DNA from: DASRCB01 sp035653295
GTDB lineage: Bacteria; Acidobacteriota; Terriglobia; Bryobacterales; Bryobacteraceae
Assembly: GCA_035653295.1 (NCBI GenBank)
Contig: DASRCB010000223.1
Coordinates: forward strand, 1-25,078
Reading direction: 5' to 3'
DNA: 25,078 nt
Positions within the stretch are counted from its first letter, which is position 1. Every line of letters starts with the position of its first letter. Below the pieces are notes generated by a model, which saw only the letters and a list, made by a program, of their open reading frames with translations, was not told the DNA's origin and did no database searches. The translations under genes and the position numbers were made by a program. Of the stretch, positions 13,581 through 23,624 are shown in pieces.

Positions 13581-15002
13581 GTGAAGCCGAAAAAAATTGC
13601 CCTCATCGTGGGGCTGCTGGTGGTCGCCGCGGGCGCAATCTTTGCCAGCATACGTTATAACAATCGCGGAATCATAACTGTCCAGACCGGGAAGGTGGTT
13701 CGACAGGATCTCGCTTCCATTGTCACCGCATCGGGCGAGATCAAGCCGCGGAACTACTACAATCTCAGCGCCAGCGCGATTGGACCGCTGGATGAGATCC
13801 TGGTGAAGGAGGGCGACCGGGTCCACAAGGGACAGGTGGTCGCACGCATCGAGAACACTCAGCCGCGAGCCGACGTCGAAGCGCAAAAGGCCCAGATACA
13901 AACCGCCCTGGCCGATTCGGCAGCGGCGGAAGCGGGCGAGAAGGCCGCCGATGATGCGGTCACGACCGCGCAGGCAGGCGTCGAGAAGGCGAAGGCGGAG
14001 CTGGATCGCACCAAACTGAACCTGGATCGCTACAAGAAGCTTTACGCGGACAAACTCGTGGCAAAACAGGATTTCGACCAGAAACAGGCGGAATACGACA
14101 CCGCCGTGGCCGGAATGCAGGATGCTCAGTCGCGGCTGGCGCAGGCCAGATCTCTAAAGGCGCAGGCCGCGGGACAGCTTGCTTCGGCGCAGCGCCGCAT
14201 CGCACAGTACCAGGCGACGCTGGTGCGCTCCAACGACGTGCTGCAGAAATATTCGGTCATCGCGCCGATCGATGGCGTGGTCACGAATCTTCCCGTGCGC
14301 CTGGGCGAGACCGTCGTGCCCGGGGTTCAGAACACCGCCGGGAGCGTGATTATGACCGTCGCTGATATGTCGGTGATCACCGCGGAAGTCAAGGTGGATG
14401 AGACCGATATCGTGAACGTGGCGATGGGGCAGCCGGCCGAGGTCACCATCGACGCGATTCCCAACAAGACCTTCAAAGGTCACGTGATCGAGATCGGCGA
14501 TACGGCAATTGTCCGCTCCACCGGCGTCGCAGCTTCGCAGAGCAACACCTCCAGCCAGGAGGCGAAGGACTTCAAAGTGGTTGTGGCTATTTCCAACCCG
14601 CCGGACGACATCCGCCCGGGCCTCTCCTGCACGGCTAAGATCACGACGGCGACGCGACAGAATGCGGTCACGATTCCGATTCAGGCGCTGACTGTACGGC
14701 AGAAGGGCGATCTGGAAAAGAAGCCGGCCAGCGGAAGCGTGCAGGCGGCGAGTACTCCGGCCGCGGAGAAGGACGCGAAACAGGAAATCCAGGGCGTGTT
14801 CGTGATCAAAGGGGATCGCGCCGAGTTCCGCAAAGTAGATACCGGCATTACCGGCGCCACCGACATCGAGGTGCTGAGCGGGCTGCAGCCCGGCGACCAG
14901 ATCGTGACCGGCAGCTATAAAGTGATCCGCACCATTCGCAACGGCGCAAAGATCAAAGTGGACAACAAGAACCCTGCTCCCGTGGAAGCGAGCGCGAGCT
15001 AA
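13581..15002 (+). CDS. MacA/HlyD-type efflux periplasmic adaptor
   Basis: This 473-residue membrane fusion protein links an inner-membrane transporter to the outer membrane. Residues 6-26 form the N-terminal membrane anchor. A split biotinyl-lipoyl domain surrounds a long alanine/lysine/glutamine-rich coiled-coil hairpin (about 100-215): LDEILVKEGDRVHKGQVVARIE before it and VIAPIDGVVTNLPVRLGETVVPG after it. Beta-barrel and membrane-proximal domains follow (AEVKVDETDIVNVAMGQPAEV, GLQPGDQIVTGS). An extra low-complexity insert (about 375-400) interrupts the C-terminal part. The start is GTG 13581 with GGGAGAAG upstream. The ATPase gene follows after 11 bases, typical of MacAB-like systems. Confidence 0.93.
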   Translation: MKPKKIALIVGLLVVAAGAIFASIRYNNRGIITVQTGKVVRQDLASIVTASGEIKPRNYYNLSASAIGPLDEILVKEGDRVHKGQVVARIENTQPRADVEAQKAQIQTALADSAAAEAGEKAADDAVTTAQAGVEKAKAELDRTKLNLDRYKKLYADKLVAKQDFDQKQAEYDTAVAGMQDAQSRLAQARSLKAQAAGQLASAQRRIAQYQATLVRSNDVLQKYSVIAPIDGVVTNLPVRLGETVVPGVQNTAGSVIMTVADMSVITAEVKVDETDIVNVAMGQPAEVTIDAIPNKTFKGHVIEIGDTAIVRSTGVAASQSNTSSQEAKDFKVVVAISNPPDDIRPGLSCTAKITTATRQNAVTIPIQALTVRQKGDLEKKPASGSVQAASTPAAEKDAKQEIQGVFVIKGDRAEFRKVDTGITGATDIEVLSGLQPGDQIVTGSYKVIRTIRNGAKIKVDNKNPAPVEASAS

Positions 15003-15013
15003 GCCCCGACTCT

Positions 15014-15766
<753 letters not shown>

Positions 15767-15792
15767 ACGGCGGCATCGAGCACAGCGTTGGC

Positions 15793-16854
15793 CTACTGAA
15801 CCACCAGCGTCCGAATCATTACCGAGTTCGCGTTATCATTTACGGCGGCGAGGCGCACCGTCCCCCAGCCGATATTCTCGATGGCCAACCCGAACGCGGC
15901 GCCGTTGTTCGGATCGATCGACATCTGATTCACGAATGCGCCCTGCGCGGTGTACTCCACCAGTTCGCTGGGCTGATTGGGATCGATATTGGTTCCATCG
16001 CTGTTGGCGACCACAAAATGGCCGTTCGGCAGAAACGCAAGCTCGAGCGGACCGTGGAGATGCGCTGTGTCGGTCAGGAACGGCGTTGCCGGCTGAGTTG
16101 ACGTGCTGCTGGCCGCATGCGCGATTTGGTAGATGGTGCCGTCCGCCGAGTTCGCGACATAGAGAATATCGTGCGCCGCATCATAAGCCAGCCCCGCGGG
16201 ACCCAACTCCAGGGCGGCGGGATCGGCGCGGTGGAAGAGGCCGCTCGCCAGAACAACCTGCTGCGTCACCGACACCGAAAACCCGGCGTATGATACGTCG
16301 AAGCGTACTACCGTCCCGTTCAACACGTTGGATACGAATACGTGGGCCGAGCCGGCGCCGCCACTGCCCAGATCGTAAACGGCCATCCCCCATGGCCCGT
16401 CAACGTTGCTGCCGCGAATCGATCCGAAGAACCCACCGTCGCGGACGATCGAAATGGAGCCCGCGCCAACGGTGGCCGAGGTTCCATCTGTCGTGGGAAG
16501 ATTCCCGGCCAGCACGCAGCCGTTCGAGAGTACGCCCAGTGCAGCGGTCATGCCGGTTACCGTCGAGGCGCTGGCAAAGAACAGCGACCTGGCCCCGGTC
16601 CTGTCGATGCGCACGATCGTGGTCCCGCGCCCCTGAAGATTCTCGCCGTTGTTGAAATTCGAGACCAGAATGTCGTGAGGCTGCAGGAGCAGGCCGGGTA
16701 CGAGGGTTTTGGGAGCGAACACAACGCCGTAAGGGTTGCCGTCTCCGTTGCTCGCAACGGTGGACACCGAGGGCGGCATGAGCGGGAAGATGCCCTGCGC
16801 CTGCGCGCTGGATAAGGCGCCGAAAAGGGCGGCGGCGGAAATTAATGCTTTCAT
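15793..16854 (-). CDS. Secreted NHL/SMP-30-like beta-propeller protein
   Basis: This 353-residue protein has a signal peptide (MKALISAAALFGALSSAQAQ). The mature part looks like a six- or seven-bladed propeller, with strands such as PHDILVSNFNNG, GTTIVRIDRTG, GSAHVFVSNVLNGTVVRFDV, AGLAYDAAHDILYVANSADGTIYQIA and LELAFLPNGHFVVANSDG, as in NHL or gluconolactonase-like proteins. No catalytic residue set can be assigned, so binding or extracytoplasmic scaffolding is as likely as hydrolysis. ATG 16854 follows AAAGGAGAAAGCA. It lies 27 bases downstream of the double PEP-CTERM gene and is probably cotranscribed with it. It has no PEP-CTERM signal of its own. Confidence 0.82.
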   Translation of the reverse strand: MKALISAAALFGALSSAQAQGIFPLMPPSVSTVASNGDGNPYGVVFAPKTLVPGLLLQPHDILVSNFNNGENLQGRGTTIVRIDRTGARSLFFASASTVTGMTAALGVLSNGCVLAGNLPTTDGTSATVGAGSISIVRDGGFFGSIRGSNVDGPWGMAVYDLGSGGAGSAHVFVSNVLNGTVVRFDVSYAGFSVSVTQQVVLASGLFHRADPAALELGPAGLAYDAAHDILYVANSADGTIYQIAHAASSTSTQPATPFLTDTAHLHGPLELAFLPNGHFVVANSDGTNIDPNQPSELVEYTAQGAFVNQMSIDPNNGAAFGLAIENIGWGTVRLAAVNDNANSVMIRTLVVQ

Positions 16855-16881
16855 TGCTTTCTCCTTTGAATTCGAGATCCG

Positions 16882-18114
16882 TTATTTCTCGCGCGCGAAC
16901 ATGCGGCGAATTGCAGGCGCGCCGAGCGCGAACAGTCCCAGCGAGATCAGTGCGAGCGCCGAGGGCTCCGGTACGGGAGCGGCCGCGGCCACGAGTACGT
17001 TGTCGATGGCAAAGTCGGGAGCCGTGGTGGAGAGCACGACCTTATTGAAGTTCGCGCCGGAGAATGCGAGTTCCCCTTCGGGAAATGTAAATCCTGTGAG
17101 GAACTGCCCGGGGAATGAACTGGAGCCGACCTGCTGCGCTCCCTCGAAAGCGGTGAGCGTGACCGGCGATGGCGTGTTGAAATCAGCGGTGGCGAAAAGC
17201 AGGTCGATCGCGCTCAGGTCGGCGTTGAAGCTGATATCGAGTGCGAGGTTGTCGAGCCCGGCCGGACCAGGATCGCCGAGCACGTTTCCGGTGAGCGTCT
17301 CAAAGACGCTGGGGTACACGACGAAGCCCCCGGGATCCGCCGAACTGGAAAAGGTCGCGGAGATGCCGTTGTTGGTATCGGTGAAGGTGGTGCTGGTCCC
17401 GCCGGCATCGGCATCGAAGTCGAAAACCGATGTGGCCGAAGCTCCCACGCACAGGATCCCCGAAATGACCAGCGTGGGAACCGCCGGATGCAGTTTGGAC
17501 GGCAGCAGCCCGCGCCGCCAAGCTTTCCAAAGGAAGAACAGCCCTGCACAGACGAACAGGGCGATGGTGGCGGGTTCAGGGACAGGCGCGGTGGCAGTGA
17601 CCACGGGTGTGACGTTCACCTGCGTGAGCGTGTTCGATGCGCCAAACGCAGGCAGATCCTCGAAGAACCCGATGGAGGAAGTCGCCACCGGGCCGCCGAT
17701 CGGCAGACCGTAGCAGATGGCGTTCGTGTCGACGGATCCGGAACAGAGCGCGAACTGGGAGGAAGTGCTCCCGGCCGCGAACTCCAGCATGTCGGCCGAA
17801 TTCGGATCGAAGGTGAACGCCGTGGGCGTGTTGAATATGAAGTTGTTCGCCGGGGTGGTCGAGCTGATGGTGAACACGGCGTTAAACGCGGAAAGGTCTC
17901 CGAGTTGAATCACGCCGCCGGCTTCGGGCGTTCCGGTGAAGCTGCCGGTCAGGACTCCGCCGTCGTCCCAACCCGTCTGCGTGAAGTCGTACGTAGCTGT
18001 GGTTGCGTGCGCTGCAATCGACAGTGCGGCGCCGAGCAGAAGGGCAGCGAGCCATATTGGCCGGCGCGAGCCAGCGGGCGCCATCGGCGAACCGCTTCCC
18101 GGATTCGTATACAT
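16882..18114 (-). CDS. Fused double PEP-CTERM protein
   Basis: One uninterrupted frame of 410 residues contains two complete exported proteins in series. The first has a signal peptide (about 20-37) and a beta-rich domain, and ends in a PEP-CTERM signal: VPEP (178-181), a hydrophobic helix and a basic WKAWRR (196-201). Immediately after comes a second signal-peptide-like helix (about 210-227, ending GASA), another beta-rich domain (DFDADAGGTSTTF to FAIDNVLVA) and a second PEP-CTERM signal with VPEP (381-384) and IRRMFAREK. PEP-CTERM tails are cut by exosortase and mark proteins linked to exopolysaccharide in the known systems. No stop, and no ATG, GTG or TTG, lies at the join until a GTG inside the second signal helix (residue 223). 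This looks like fusion of tandem genes. ATG 18114 has AGGAGG nine bases upstream. Confidence 0.85.
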   Translation of the reverse strand: MYTNPGSGSPMAPAGSRRPIWLAALLLGAALSIAAHATTATYDFTQTGWDDGGVLTGSFTGTPEAGGVIQLGDLSAFNAVFTISSTTPANNFIFNTPTAFTFDPNSADMLEFAAGSTSSQFALCSGSVDTNAICYGLPIGGPVATSSIGFFEDLPAFGASNTLTQVNVTPVVTATAPVPEPATIALFVCAGLFFLWKAWRRGLLPSKLHPAVPTLVISGILCVGASATSVFDFDADAGGTSTTFTDTNNGISATFSSSADPGGFVVYPSVFETLTGNVLGDPGPAGLDNLALDISFNADLSAIDLLFATADFNTPSPVTLTAFEGAQQVGSSSFPGQFLTGFTFPEGELAFSGANFNKVVLSTTAPDFAIDNVLVAAAAPVPEPSALALISLGLFALGAPAIRRMFAREK

Positions 18115-18137
18115 TGCAGTCTGCCTCCTGACTGCAA
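18114..18137 (-). promoter_or_regulatory. Inverted repeat with the Shine-Dalgarno in its loop
   Basis: Read on the minus strand, TTGCAGTC (18137-18130) and GACTGCAA (18121-18114) are perfect 8-base complements. The eight-base loop is AGGAGGCA, the ribosome binding site of the PEP-CTERM gene. The last A of the 3' arm is the first base of the ATG. As RNA this is a hairpin displaying the ribosome binding site and clamping the start codon. As DNA it is a dyad operator between two divergent genes. Confidence 0.55.
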
Positions 18138-18176
18138 CAGCGACAGCAAGCCGCGGATTCCCTCACCGAAGCGCAG

Positions 18177-20657
18177 GTGAAAGCCGCGAACGATACCATG
18201 GATATAAGCCTTTGCGGAACCGTTGATGTAATGGAGCCGACCGCCAGTCCGGAATTCCAGCGGCCTGCCCTGCCGTCGGGTGGCCGTTTCGCGCGCTACG
18301 AGATCCTGTCCACGCTGGGCGAGGGAGGCATGGGGAGGGTTTATCTCGCCGCCGATCCCCGGCTCCCGCGGCGCGTGGCTCTGAAAACGATTGCCCCCGA
18401 ATCGGTGGAGAGTACGGACGCGGTGCGCCGTTTCGAACAGGAGGCGCGGGCGGCATCGTCGCTGAACCACCCCAATATCCTGACCATCTACGAAGTCGGC
18501 CAGTATGAGGGCCGCTTCTTCATCGCTTCCGAGTTCGTGGAGGGGATGACGCTGCGGCAGAAGTTCGCGGCCCCGGCGGATACGGCCGCCGCGCTGGACG
18601 TCGCCATTCAGGCCGCGACCGGTCTGAACGCGGCTCACGCGGCGGGAATCGTACACCGCGATATCAAGCCGGAGAATCTGATGATCCGCTCCGACGGTCT
18701 GCTGAAGATCGTGGATTTCGGCCTGGCGCGGATGAATGAGCATGCCGGCGGCGCGGCGTTAAGGCCTCGGGGCGGTGAACACCTGACGCTGCCTGGCGTG
18801 GTGGTCGGGACAACGCGGTACATGTCCCCCGAGCAGGCCCGTGGTCTGCCGGTGGACGGCCGAACGGATATCTTCAGTCTGGGCGTCGTGCTGTACGAGA
18901 TGCTCGCCGGCAGGACTCCGTTCGAGGGGGAAACGGACAGCGACCGGATCGCGGCGATTCTCCTCAGTGATCCGCTGCCCTTGAAGCGGCTGGCGCCGGC
19001 GGCGGACCCCGAACTCGTCCGCATCATCGAGCGGGCCATGGCCCGTGATCGCAATGCCCGCTATCAATCGGCCGGCGAAATGCTCGCCGATCTTCACGCG
19101 CTGAGGAAAAGGCTCGAGTTGCCGGCCGGGGTGGCGGCCCAGCCGCGGAAACCGCTGATGCGCGGGCTTCTGATCGGCATCCTTGCGCTTGTGTGCGTAG
19201 CGGCGATTGCGAGCGCATGGTTCGTGCGCAGCAGGCGATCGCCTACCACGGCCGAGGGGCGCGCGCGAATTCTCGCCATCCTGCCCTTCCATAATCTGAG
19301 GCCGGACCCGAGCACGGATTTTCTGGGGTTTTCTCTCGCCGACGCGGTCACCTCGAGATTGGGCGACATCCGCTCCATTGCCGTTCGACCATCATCCGCC
19401 GTCGAGCAGTACCGCAATCGTGTGATCGATCCCTCCAAGGCCGGCGCCGAGTTGCACGCGGATATCGTGCTGGCCGGGAGTTATCTGCGCGATGGCGATC
19501 GGCTGCGCATCAGCACGCAGCTGGTGGATGTCCGCGACGACCGGGTTCTCTGGCGGGATACTCTGGACACCGCTTACAAGGATTTATTCCGGGTACAGGA
19601 TCGCGTGGCGCGGGAGCTGATCGACCGTCTCGCGCTGAACCTCTCCCCTCGCGAAGCAGGCAGCATCCGGATGGACAGTCCCATCAGCCGGGATGCTTAT
19701 GAAGCCTACCTGCGTGGCGTCGACTTGTACGCAATGAACGATTTTCCCGGCGCAATCGGGTTGCTCGAGAAAGCCGCGTCCATGGAGCCGGGCTATGCGC
19801 TGACATGGGCTCACCTTGGCCAGGCGTACACCACCAACGCTTCGCTCGGCTTCGGCGGCCGCGAGGAGTATCGCAAGGCGCAGGCAGCCTACGAGAAGGC
19901 TTTGGAGCTTGACCCTGGGCTGATCGAAGCTCGCGTTTATATGGCGAACCTGCTGACCGATACCGGACGGGTGGAACAGTCGGCGCCGCTGCTCCGCGCG
20001 GCCCTGGAACAGAACCCGAACAGCGCGGACGCACACTGGGAGCTCGGCTATGCATACCGCTTCGCGGGGCTGCTGCCGGAATCGGTTCGGGAATGCGAGC
20101 GCGCGCGCCAGATCGACTCGCAGGTGAAGTTATACAGCTCGGCGCTGAATTCGTATCTGTACCTCGGGCAATACGCCAGGTTCCTCGAGAGCCTGCCGCA
20201 AAGCGATACGCCCTACATTCTTTTCTACAGGGGGCTCGCTGAGTACTATCAGCATGACTACCTCTCCGCGCTGGCGCACTTCGACCGTGCGTACGTACTG
20301 AATGCATCGATGTTTCCGGCGCAGCTGGGGAAGGCGCTGGCGGCCAGTCTGCGAAACGATTCACAGCACGGCCTGGCGCTGCTGTATCGTATCGACAAGC
20401 GCATCCAGGAACGCGGCGTGGTGGATCCGGAAGGACTCTATAAGCTCGCCCAGGCTTACGCCGCACTGGGCGACCGCGCGGCGGGAATGCGCGCTCTGCG
20501 CCGCGCCATTGAAGGCGGGTTCTTCTGCTACCCGTATTTTGAGACCGACCCTCTGCTGGAGCCGCTGCTCCACGAACCCGGGTTTGCGGAGCTGATGGAC
20601 GCGGCGCGCGAACGGCACGAGCGTTTCAGGGCTACCTTTGCGCCGGGAAGTTCGTGA
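18177..20657 (+). CDS. Transmembrane Ser/Thr kinase with TolB-like and TPR domains
   Basis: This 826-residue protein starts with a Hanks-type kinase (about 41-315): glycine loop GEGGMGRVY (48-56), Lys70, HRD (160-162), DFG (180-182) and activation-segment SPEQARG. All catalytic residues are present. A transmembrane helix (about 329-350) leads to an extracytoplasmic part. This begins with a TolB-like domain (AILPFHNLRPDPSTDFLGFSLADAV, VLAGSYLRDGDRLRISTQLVD), continues with TPR repeats (about 525-800, e.g. AYEKALELDPGLIEARVYMANLL) and ends in a family-typical FETDPLLEPLLHEPGF. It probably senses or assembles outside the membrane and signals by phosphorylation. The start is uncertain: GTG 18177, ATG 18198 and ATG 18231 are possible, and none has a good ribosome binding site. 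Confidence 0.93.
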   Translation: MKAANDTMDISLCGTVDVMEPTASPEFQRPALPSGGRFARYEILSTLGEGGMGRVYLAADPRLPRRVALKTIAPESVESTDAVRRFEQEARAASSLNHPNILTIYEVGQYEGRFFIASEFVEGMTLRQKFAAPADTAAALDVAIQAATGLNAAHAAGIVHRDIKPENLMIRSDGLLKIVDFGLARMNEHAGGAALRPRGGEHLTLPGVVVGTTRYMSPEQARGLPVDGRTDIFSLGVVLYEMLAGRTPFEGETDSDRIAAILLSDPLPLKRLAPAADPELVRIIERAMARDRNARYQSAGEMLADLHALRKRLELPAGVAAQPRKPLMRGLLIGILALVCVAAIASAWFVRSRRSPTTAEGRARILAILPFHNLRPDPSTDFLGFSLADAVTSRLGDIRSIAVRPSSAVEQYRNRVIDPSKAGAELHADIVLAGSYLRDGDRLRISTQLVDVRDDRVLWRDTLDTAYKDLFRVQDRVARELIDRLALNLSPREAGSIRMDSPISRDAYEAYLRGVDLYAMNDFPGAIGLLEKAASMEPGYALTWAHLGQAYTTNASLGFGGREEYRKAQAAYEKALELDPGLIEARVYMANLLTDTGRVEQSAPLLRAALEQNPNSADAHWELGYAYRFAGLLPESVRECERARQIDSQVKLYSSALNSYLYLGQYARFLESLPQSDTPYILFYRGLAEYYQHDYLSALAHFDRAYVLNASMFPAQLGKALAASLRNDSQHGLALLYRIDKRIQERGVVDPEGLYKLAQAYAALGDRAAGMRALRRAIEGGFFCYPYFETDPLLEPLLHEPGFAELMDAARERHERFRATFAPGSS

Positions 20658-20681
20658 GCCCAGCGCATTCTCAGACCGGCT

Positions 20682-23597
20682 TTACTCCCCGGAACCGTGG
20701 ATCAGCACCAGATCGCGCGTTGTGCCGCCGCGGCAAAGAGCGAGTTTCTTTCCGTCGCGCGACCAGGCGTAGCCAAAAATCTGGTTATCCCGAAAGCTGG
20801 TGACGGGCTGCGCCGGGCCACCGGACAGCGGGACGCGCCAAAGATTCCCCGGAACACCGGTGGTCGCGAACTCCAGCGCGTCTCCTTCGGGGGCCCAGGA
20901 GACACTGCTGCGGCCCGAGGGAAGCTTGTCGAAGACGCGGGTAGGCTCTCCGCCGTCGGCATTCAGAACGGCAGCGTAATCGGCCGAGAACTGCGGGTCG
21001 AGATCGGGAAAATACTCACAGGCGATCAGCCTGCCGTCCGGCGACACTCTCGGTATGGACGCAGCAATATCGCTGATGACGGTGGGCTGGCCGCCGTCAA
21101 TCGAAACCCTCATCAGGGTCGGGTGGCCGCCCATACCCGGCGCCCAGTCGCGAAACGAAGCGTAATAGACCGATTTGCCTTCCGCCGACGGCTCCGGATG
21201 GACATCGTCGCGGCCCCACGTCAGCCGCTGCTGGTGACTGCCATCGCGATCCATGCGCCAGATGGCGCCATGCGAGTGGTATACGACATAGCGGCCATCG
21301 GGCGTGACGGCGACTTCGTACTTGTTGTCCGGACCCGTGGTGAGTTGCCGCAGATCGCCGCCGGACGCGTCCATGGTCCAGATGTTCTGATAGCGCCCAG
21401 CCAGCGCGGAATAGACGATATGACCATCCGGCGCCCAGGCCAGGCCGTTGAAGCTGCGAACGCCGCCGGAGGTCACCTGCGCGGCGCGGCCGGCCTCACC
21501 GCCCGGGGCAACCCACAATTCATACGATGAGACCGCTTCCGTGGCGAGCATCGTCCGTCCATCGCTGGTCACGCTCAGGCCAGCGTAATTCGTGAGGTCA
21601 TTCGTGACTCTGAGGGCCGCTCCGTTGTCCGGAGAAACGGACCAGATCTGAAAGTCATCCTCCCGTCCTTCGCTGGCGACGAAGTACAACCGGCCGCCCT
21701 GCGCGGGCCACGCCAGGGCGTTGACGGCGGCCCAGGAGTGCGCACGGAATTCCCGCTCCTGACCATCCGCCACCCGAATCGTGGTCAGATGAAACGCATC
21801 CGGCGTAAACGACTCGGCATTTCCGGCCATGCAGGCGAGATAGCGGCCATCGGGCGACCAGGCCAGTGCGTAGCGGGAGAAGTAGCGGGGCCTCCGGCGA
21901 ACGTCGATGGTGCGTTCGCCGGATCCGTCAACGGCGGCCACCATCAGGCGCGATTCGCGCCGCGCCGGATCGATCTGCAGATACGCGTATCGCGCGCCAT
22001 CGGGCGAAAAGGCGACGGCGCTGCCGAGATTCGTCTTCAAACGAGCGAATGCGCCCCCGGTGACTGCCACCCGGTAAAGCGCGAACTGGCCATTGGCCAT
22101 GCTGCGGCGATACACAAGGTAAGCGCCCCCGGACACGAATGCCAGCCCGGAATGGCGGCCGTCCTCGGCATCGACAATCCGGGTATCCCTCGACGTGCCC
22201 AGCTGCCGAATCCAGATGCTCTGCCCACGGCCTTCGTTAAGAAGATATGCCACCCATGCGCCATCGCCGGAAATCGCCCCACTGGTAACCTCGCCCGGTA
22301 TGATGAGCGCCGTCATGCCCATGTTCGCGAACGGGGCGCCGGAATCAGGCTTCCGCAGCCGGTACACCATTAAAGCCGTTACCAGCAAGAGCACTGCGAT
22401 GGCGATCGCCGTCGCCCCCCTCCACGTGAACTGCCGCGGGGCAACGGCCGCGGTCAGACGCTGCGTTCGTGCGTCGCGCGCGAGCAGGAGTTCGTTGGAC
22501 GACGGTGTCCTTTGGTTCGGAGCTTCGAGGCGGCGGAGCAGGCGCTCCAGATCAAGCCTCAGATTGTGCGCTGACGCATACCGGTCGGCCGGGGTTTTGC
22601 AAAGGCACTTCGCAACAATGGCTTCCAGGGCGGGAGGCGTATCCGGCAGCACACGCGATAACGGCGCCGCATCCTGCGACAGGATGGCCGCCAGCACATC
22701 GCTGGTGGTGTCACCGGCGAATGGCGCCGCGCCGGCGAGCATCTCGTAGAGCACCACGCCGAGGCTGAAGATATCGCTGCGGGCGTCCACGGTCAGCCCG
22801 CGCGCCTGTTCCGGGGACATGTACTTGACGGTTCCGAGCACGATACCAGGGCGCGTGGCCGATACATTTTTCGATTCGCCGGCCGCTACCGTTGAGGGCC
22901 GCTCCAGGAACCGGGCGAGTCCGAAATCGAGGACCTTGACCAGACCGTCCGGTCGAACCATCACGTTTTCCGGCTTGATGTCGCGGTGGACGATCCCGGC
23001 GCCGTGGGCCGCAGCCAGGGCCGCCGCAACCTGCGCCCCGATATCGACGACCATGGACACCGGCAGGCGTCCCCCGGACAGAAGCAGGCGCACCGTATTG
23101 CCGCTGACCAGCTCCTGCGCGATGAAATCGACTCCGTCGGCGCTCCCGATTTCGTAAATGGTCACGATGTTCGGATGATTCAGCGTGGAGGCCGCCCGGG
23201 CCTCCTGCTGAAAACGCCGGGTATGCCAGGGATCGGCGGCATACACGGGCGACAGAAGCTTCAGGGCGACATCACGAGCGAGGTGGACGTCGCGAGCCAG
23301 CCAGACCTCCCCGATGCCGCCGGATCCGAGGCGCGAGATGACATCGTAGTGATGAATTCGAGTTCCGGCGAGGTCAGCCGGACGAGTGCCCGCGATATCC
23401 TGGGCCAGCACATCGAGCAGCGGTACGTCCAGAAGCGGATCGTTGCCCGCCTGTGCGGCGAGGAGTTCGACGATCTGTGCGCGCAGTTCCGCGTCGCCCG
23501 CGCAGGCTTCGTCCAGAAACGCAGCTCGTTTTTCGGCGGGCAATTCCAGCGCCGCATCGGCCAGCGCGTTAATGCGCTGATATCGTTCCGGCGTCAT
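20682..23597 (-). CDS. Transmembrane Ser/Thr kinase with TolB/PD40 beta-propeller
   Basis: This 971-residue protein has a short helical N-terminal region (1-75, RYQRINALADAALELP...RAAFLDEAC), common in acidobacterial kinases. The kinase domain (about 84-355) has GSGGIGEVW (91-99), Lys113, HRDIKPEN (204-211), DFG (224-226) and SPEQARG, and is probably active. A transmembrane helix (about 395-412) precedes a roughly 550-residue extracytoplasmic beta-propeller with PD40/WD40-like blades (AFSPDGARYAYLQ, AWSPDGRYLACMA, AWAPDGHIVYSAL, AVTPDGRYVVYHS, SWAPEGDALEFAT, AWSRDGKKLALCR). The gene follows the ECF sigma factor by 27 bases on the same strand. In this phylum such pairs are common and suggest a linked signalling unit. 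It ends 24 bases from the convergent TPR kinase. Confidence 0.94.
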   Translation of the reverse strand: MTPERYQRINALADAALELPAEKRAAFLDEACAGDAELRAQIVELLAAQAGNDPLLDVPLLDVLAQDIAGTRPADLAGTRIHHYDVISRLGSGGIGEVWLARDVHLARDVALKLLSPVYAADPWHTRRFQQEARAASTLNHPNIVTIYEIGSADGVDFIAQELVSGNTVRLLLSGGRLPVSMVVDIGAQVAAALAAAHGAGIVHRDIKPENVMVRPDGLVKVLDFGLARFLERPSTVAAGESKNVSATRPGIVLGTVKYMSPEQARGLTVDARSDIFSLGVVLYEMLAGAAPFAGDTTSDVLAAILSQDAAPLSRVLPDTPPALEAIVAKCLCKTPADRYASAHNLRLDLERLLRRLEAPNQRTPSSNELLLARDARTQRLTAAVAPRQFTWRGATAIAIAVLLLVTALMVYRLRKPDSGAPFANMGMTALIIPGEVTSGAISGDGAWVAYLLNEGRGQSIWIRQLGTSRDTRIVDAEDGRHSGLAFVSGGAYLVYRRSMANGQFALYRVAVTGGAFARLKTNLGSAVAFSPDGARYAYLQIDPARRESRLMVAAVDGSGERTIDVRRRPRYFSRYALAWSPDGRYLACMAGNAESFTPDAFHLTTIRVADGQEREFRAHSWAAVNALAWPAQGGRLYFVASEGREDDFQIWSVSPDNGAALRVTNDLTNYAGLSVTSDGRTMLATEAVSSYELWVAPGGEAGRAAQVTSGGVRSFNGLAWAPDGHIVYSALAGRYQNIWTMDASGGDLRQLTTGPDNKYEVAVTPDGRYVVYHSHGAIWRMDRDGSHQQRLTWGRDDVHPEPSAEGKSVYYASFRDWAPGMGGHPTLMRVSIDGGQPTVISDIAASIPRVSPDGRLIACEYFPDLDPQFSADYAAVLNADGGEPTRVFDKLPSGRSSVSWAPEGDALEFATTGVPGNLWRVPLSGGPAQPVTSFRDNQIFGYAWSRDGKKLALCRGGTTRDLVLIHGSGE

Positions 23598-23624
23598 CGG
23601 AATCTGACTTGCCGCGCACGCGTG

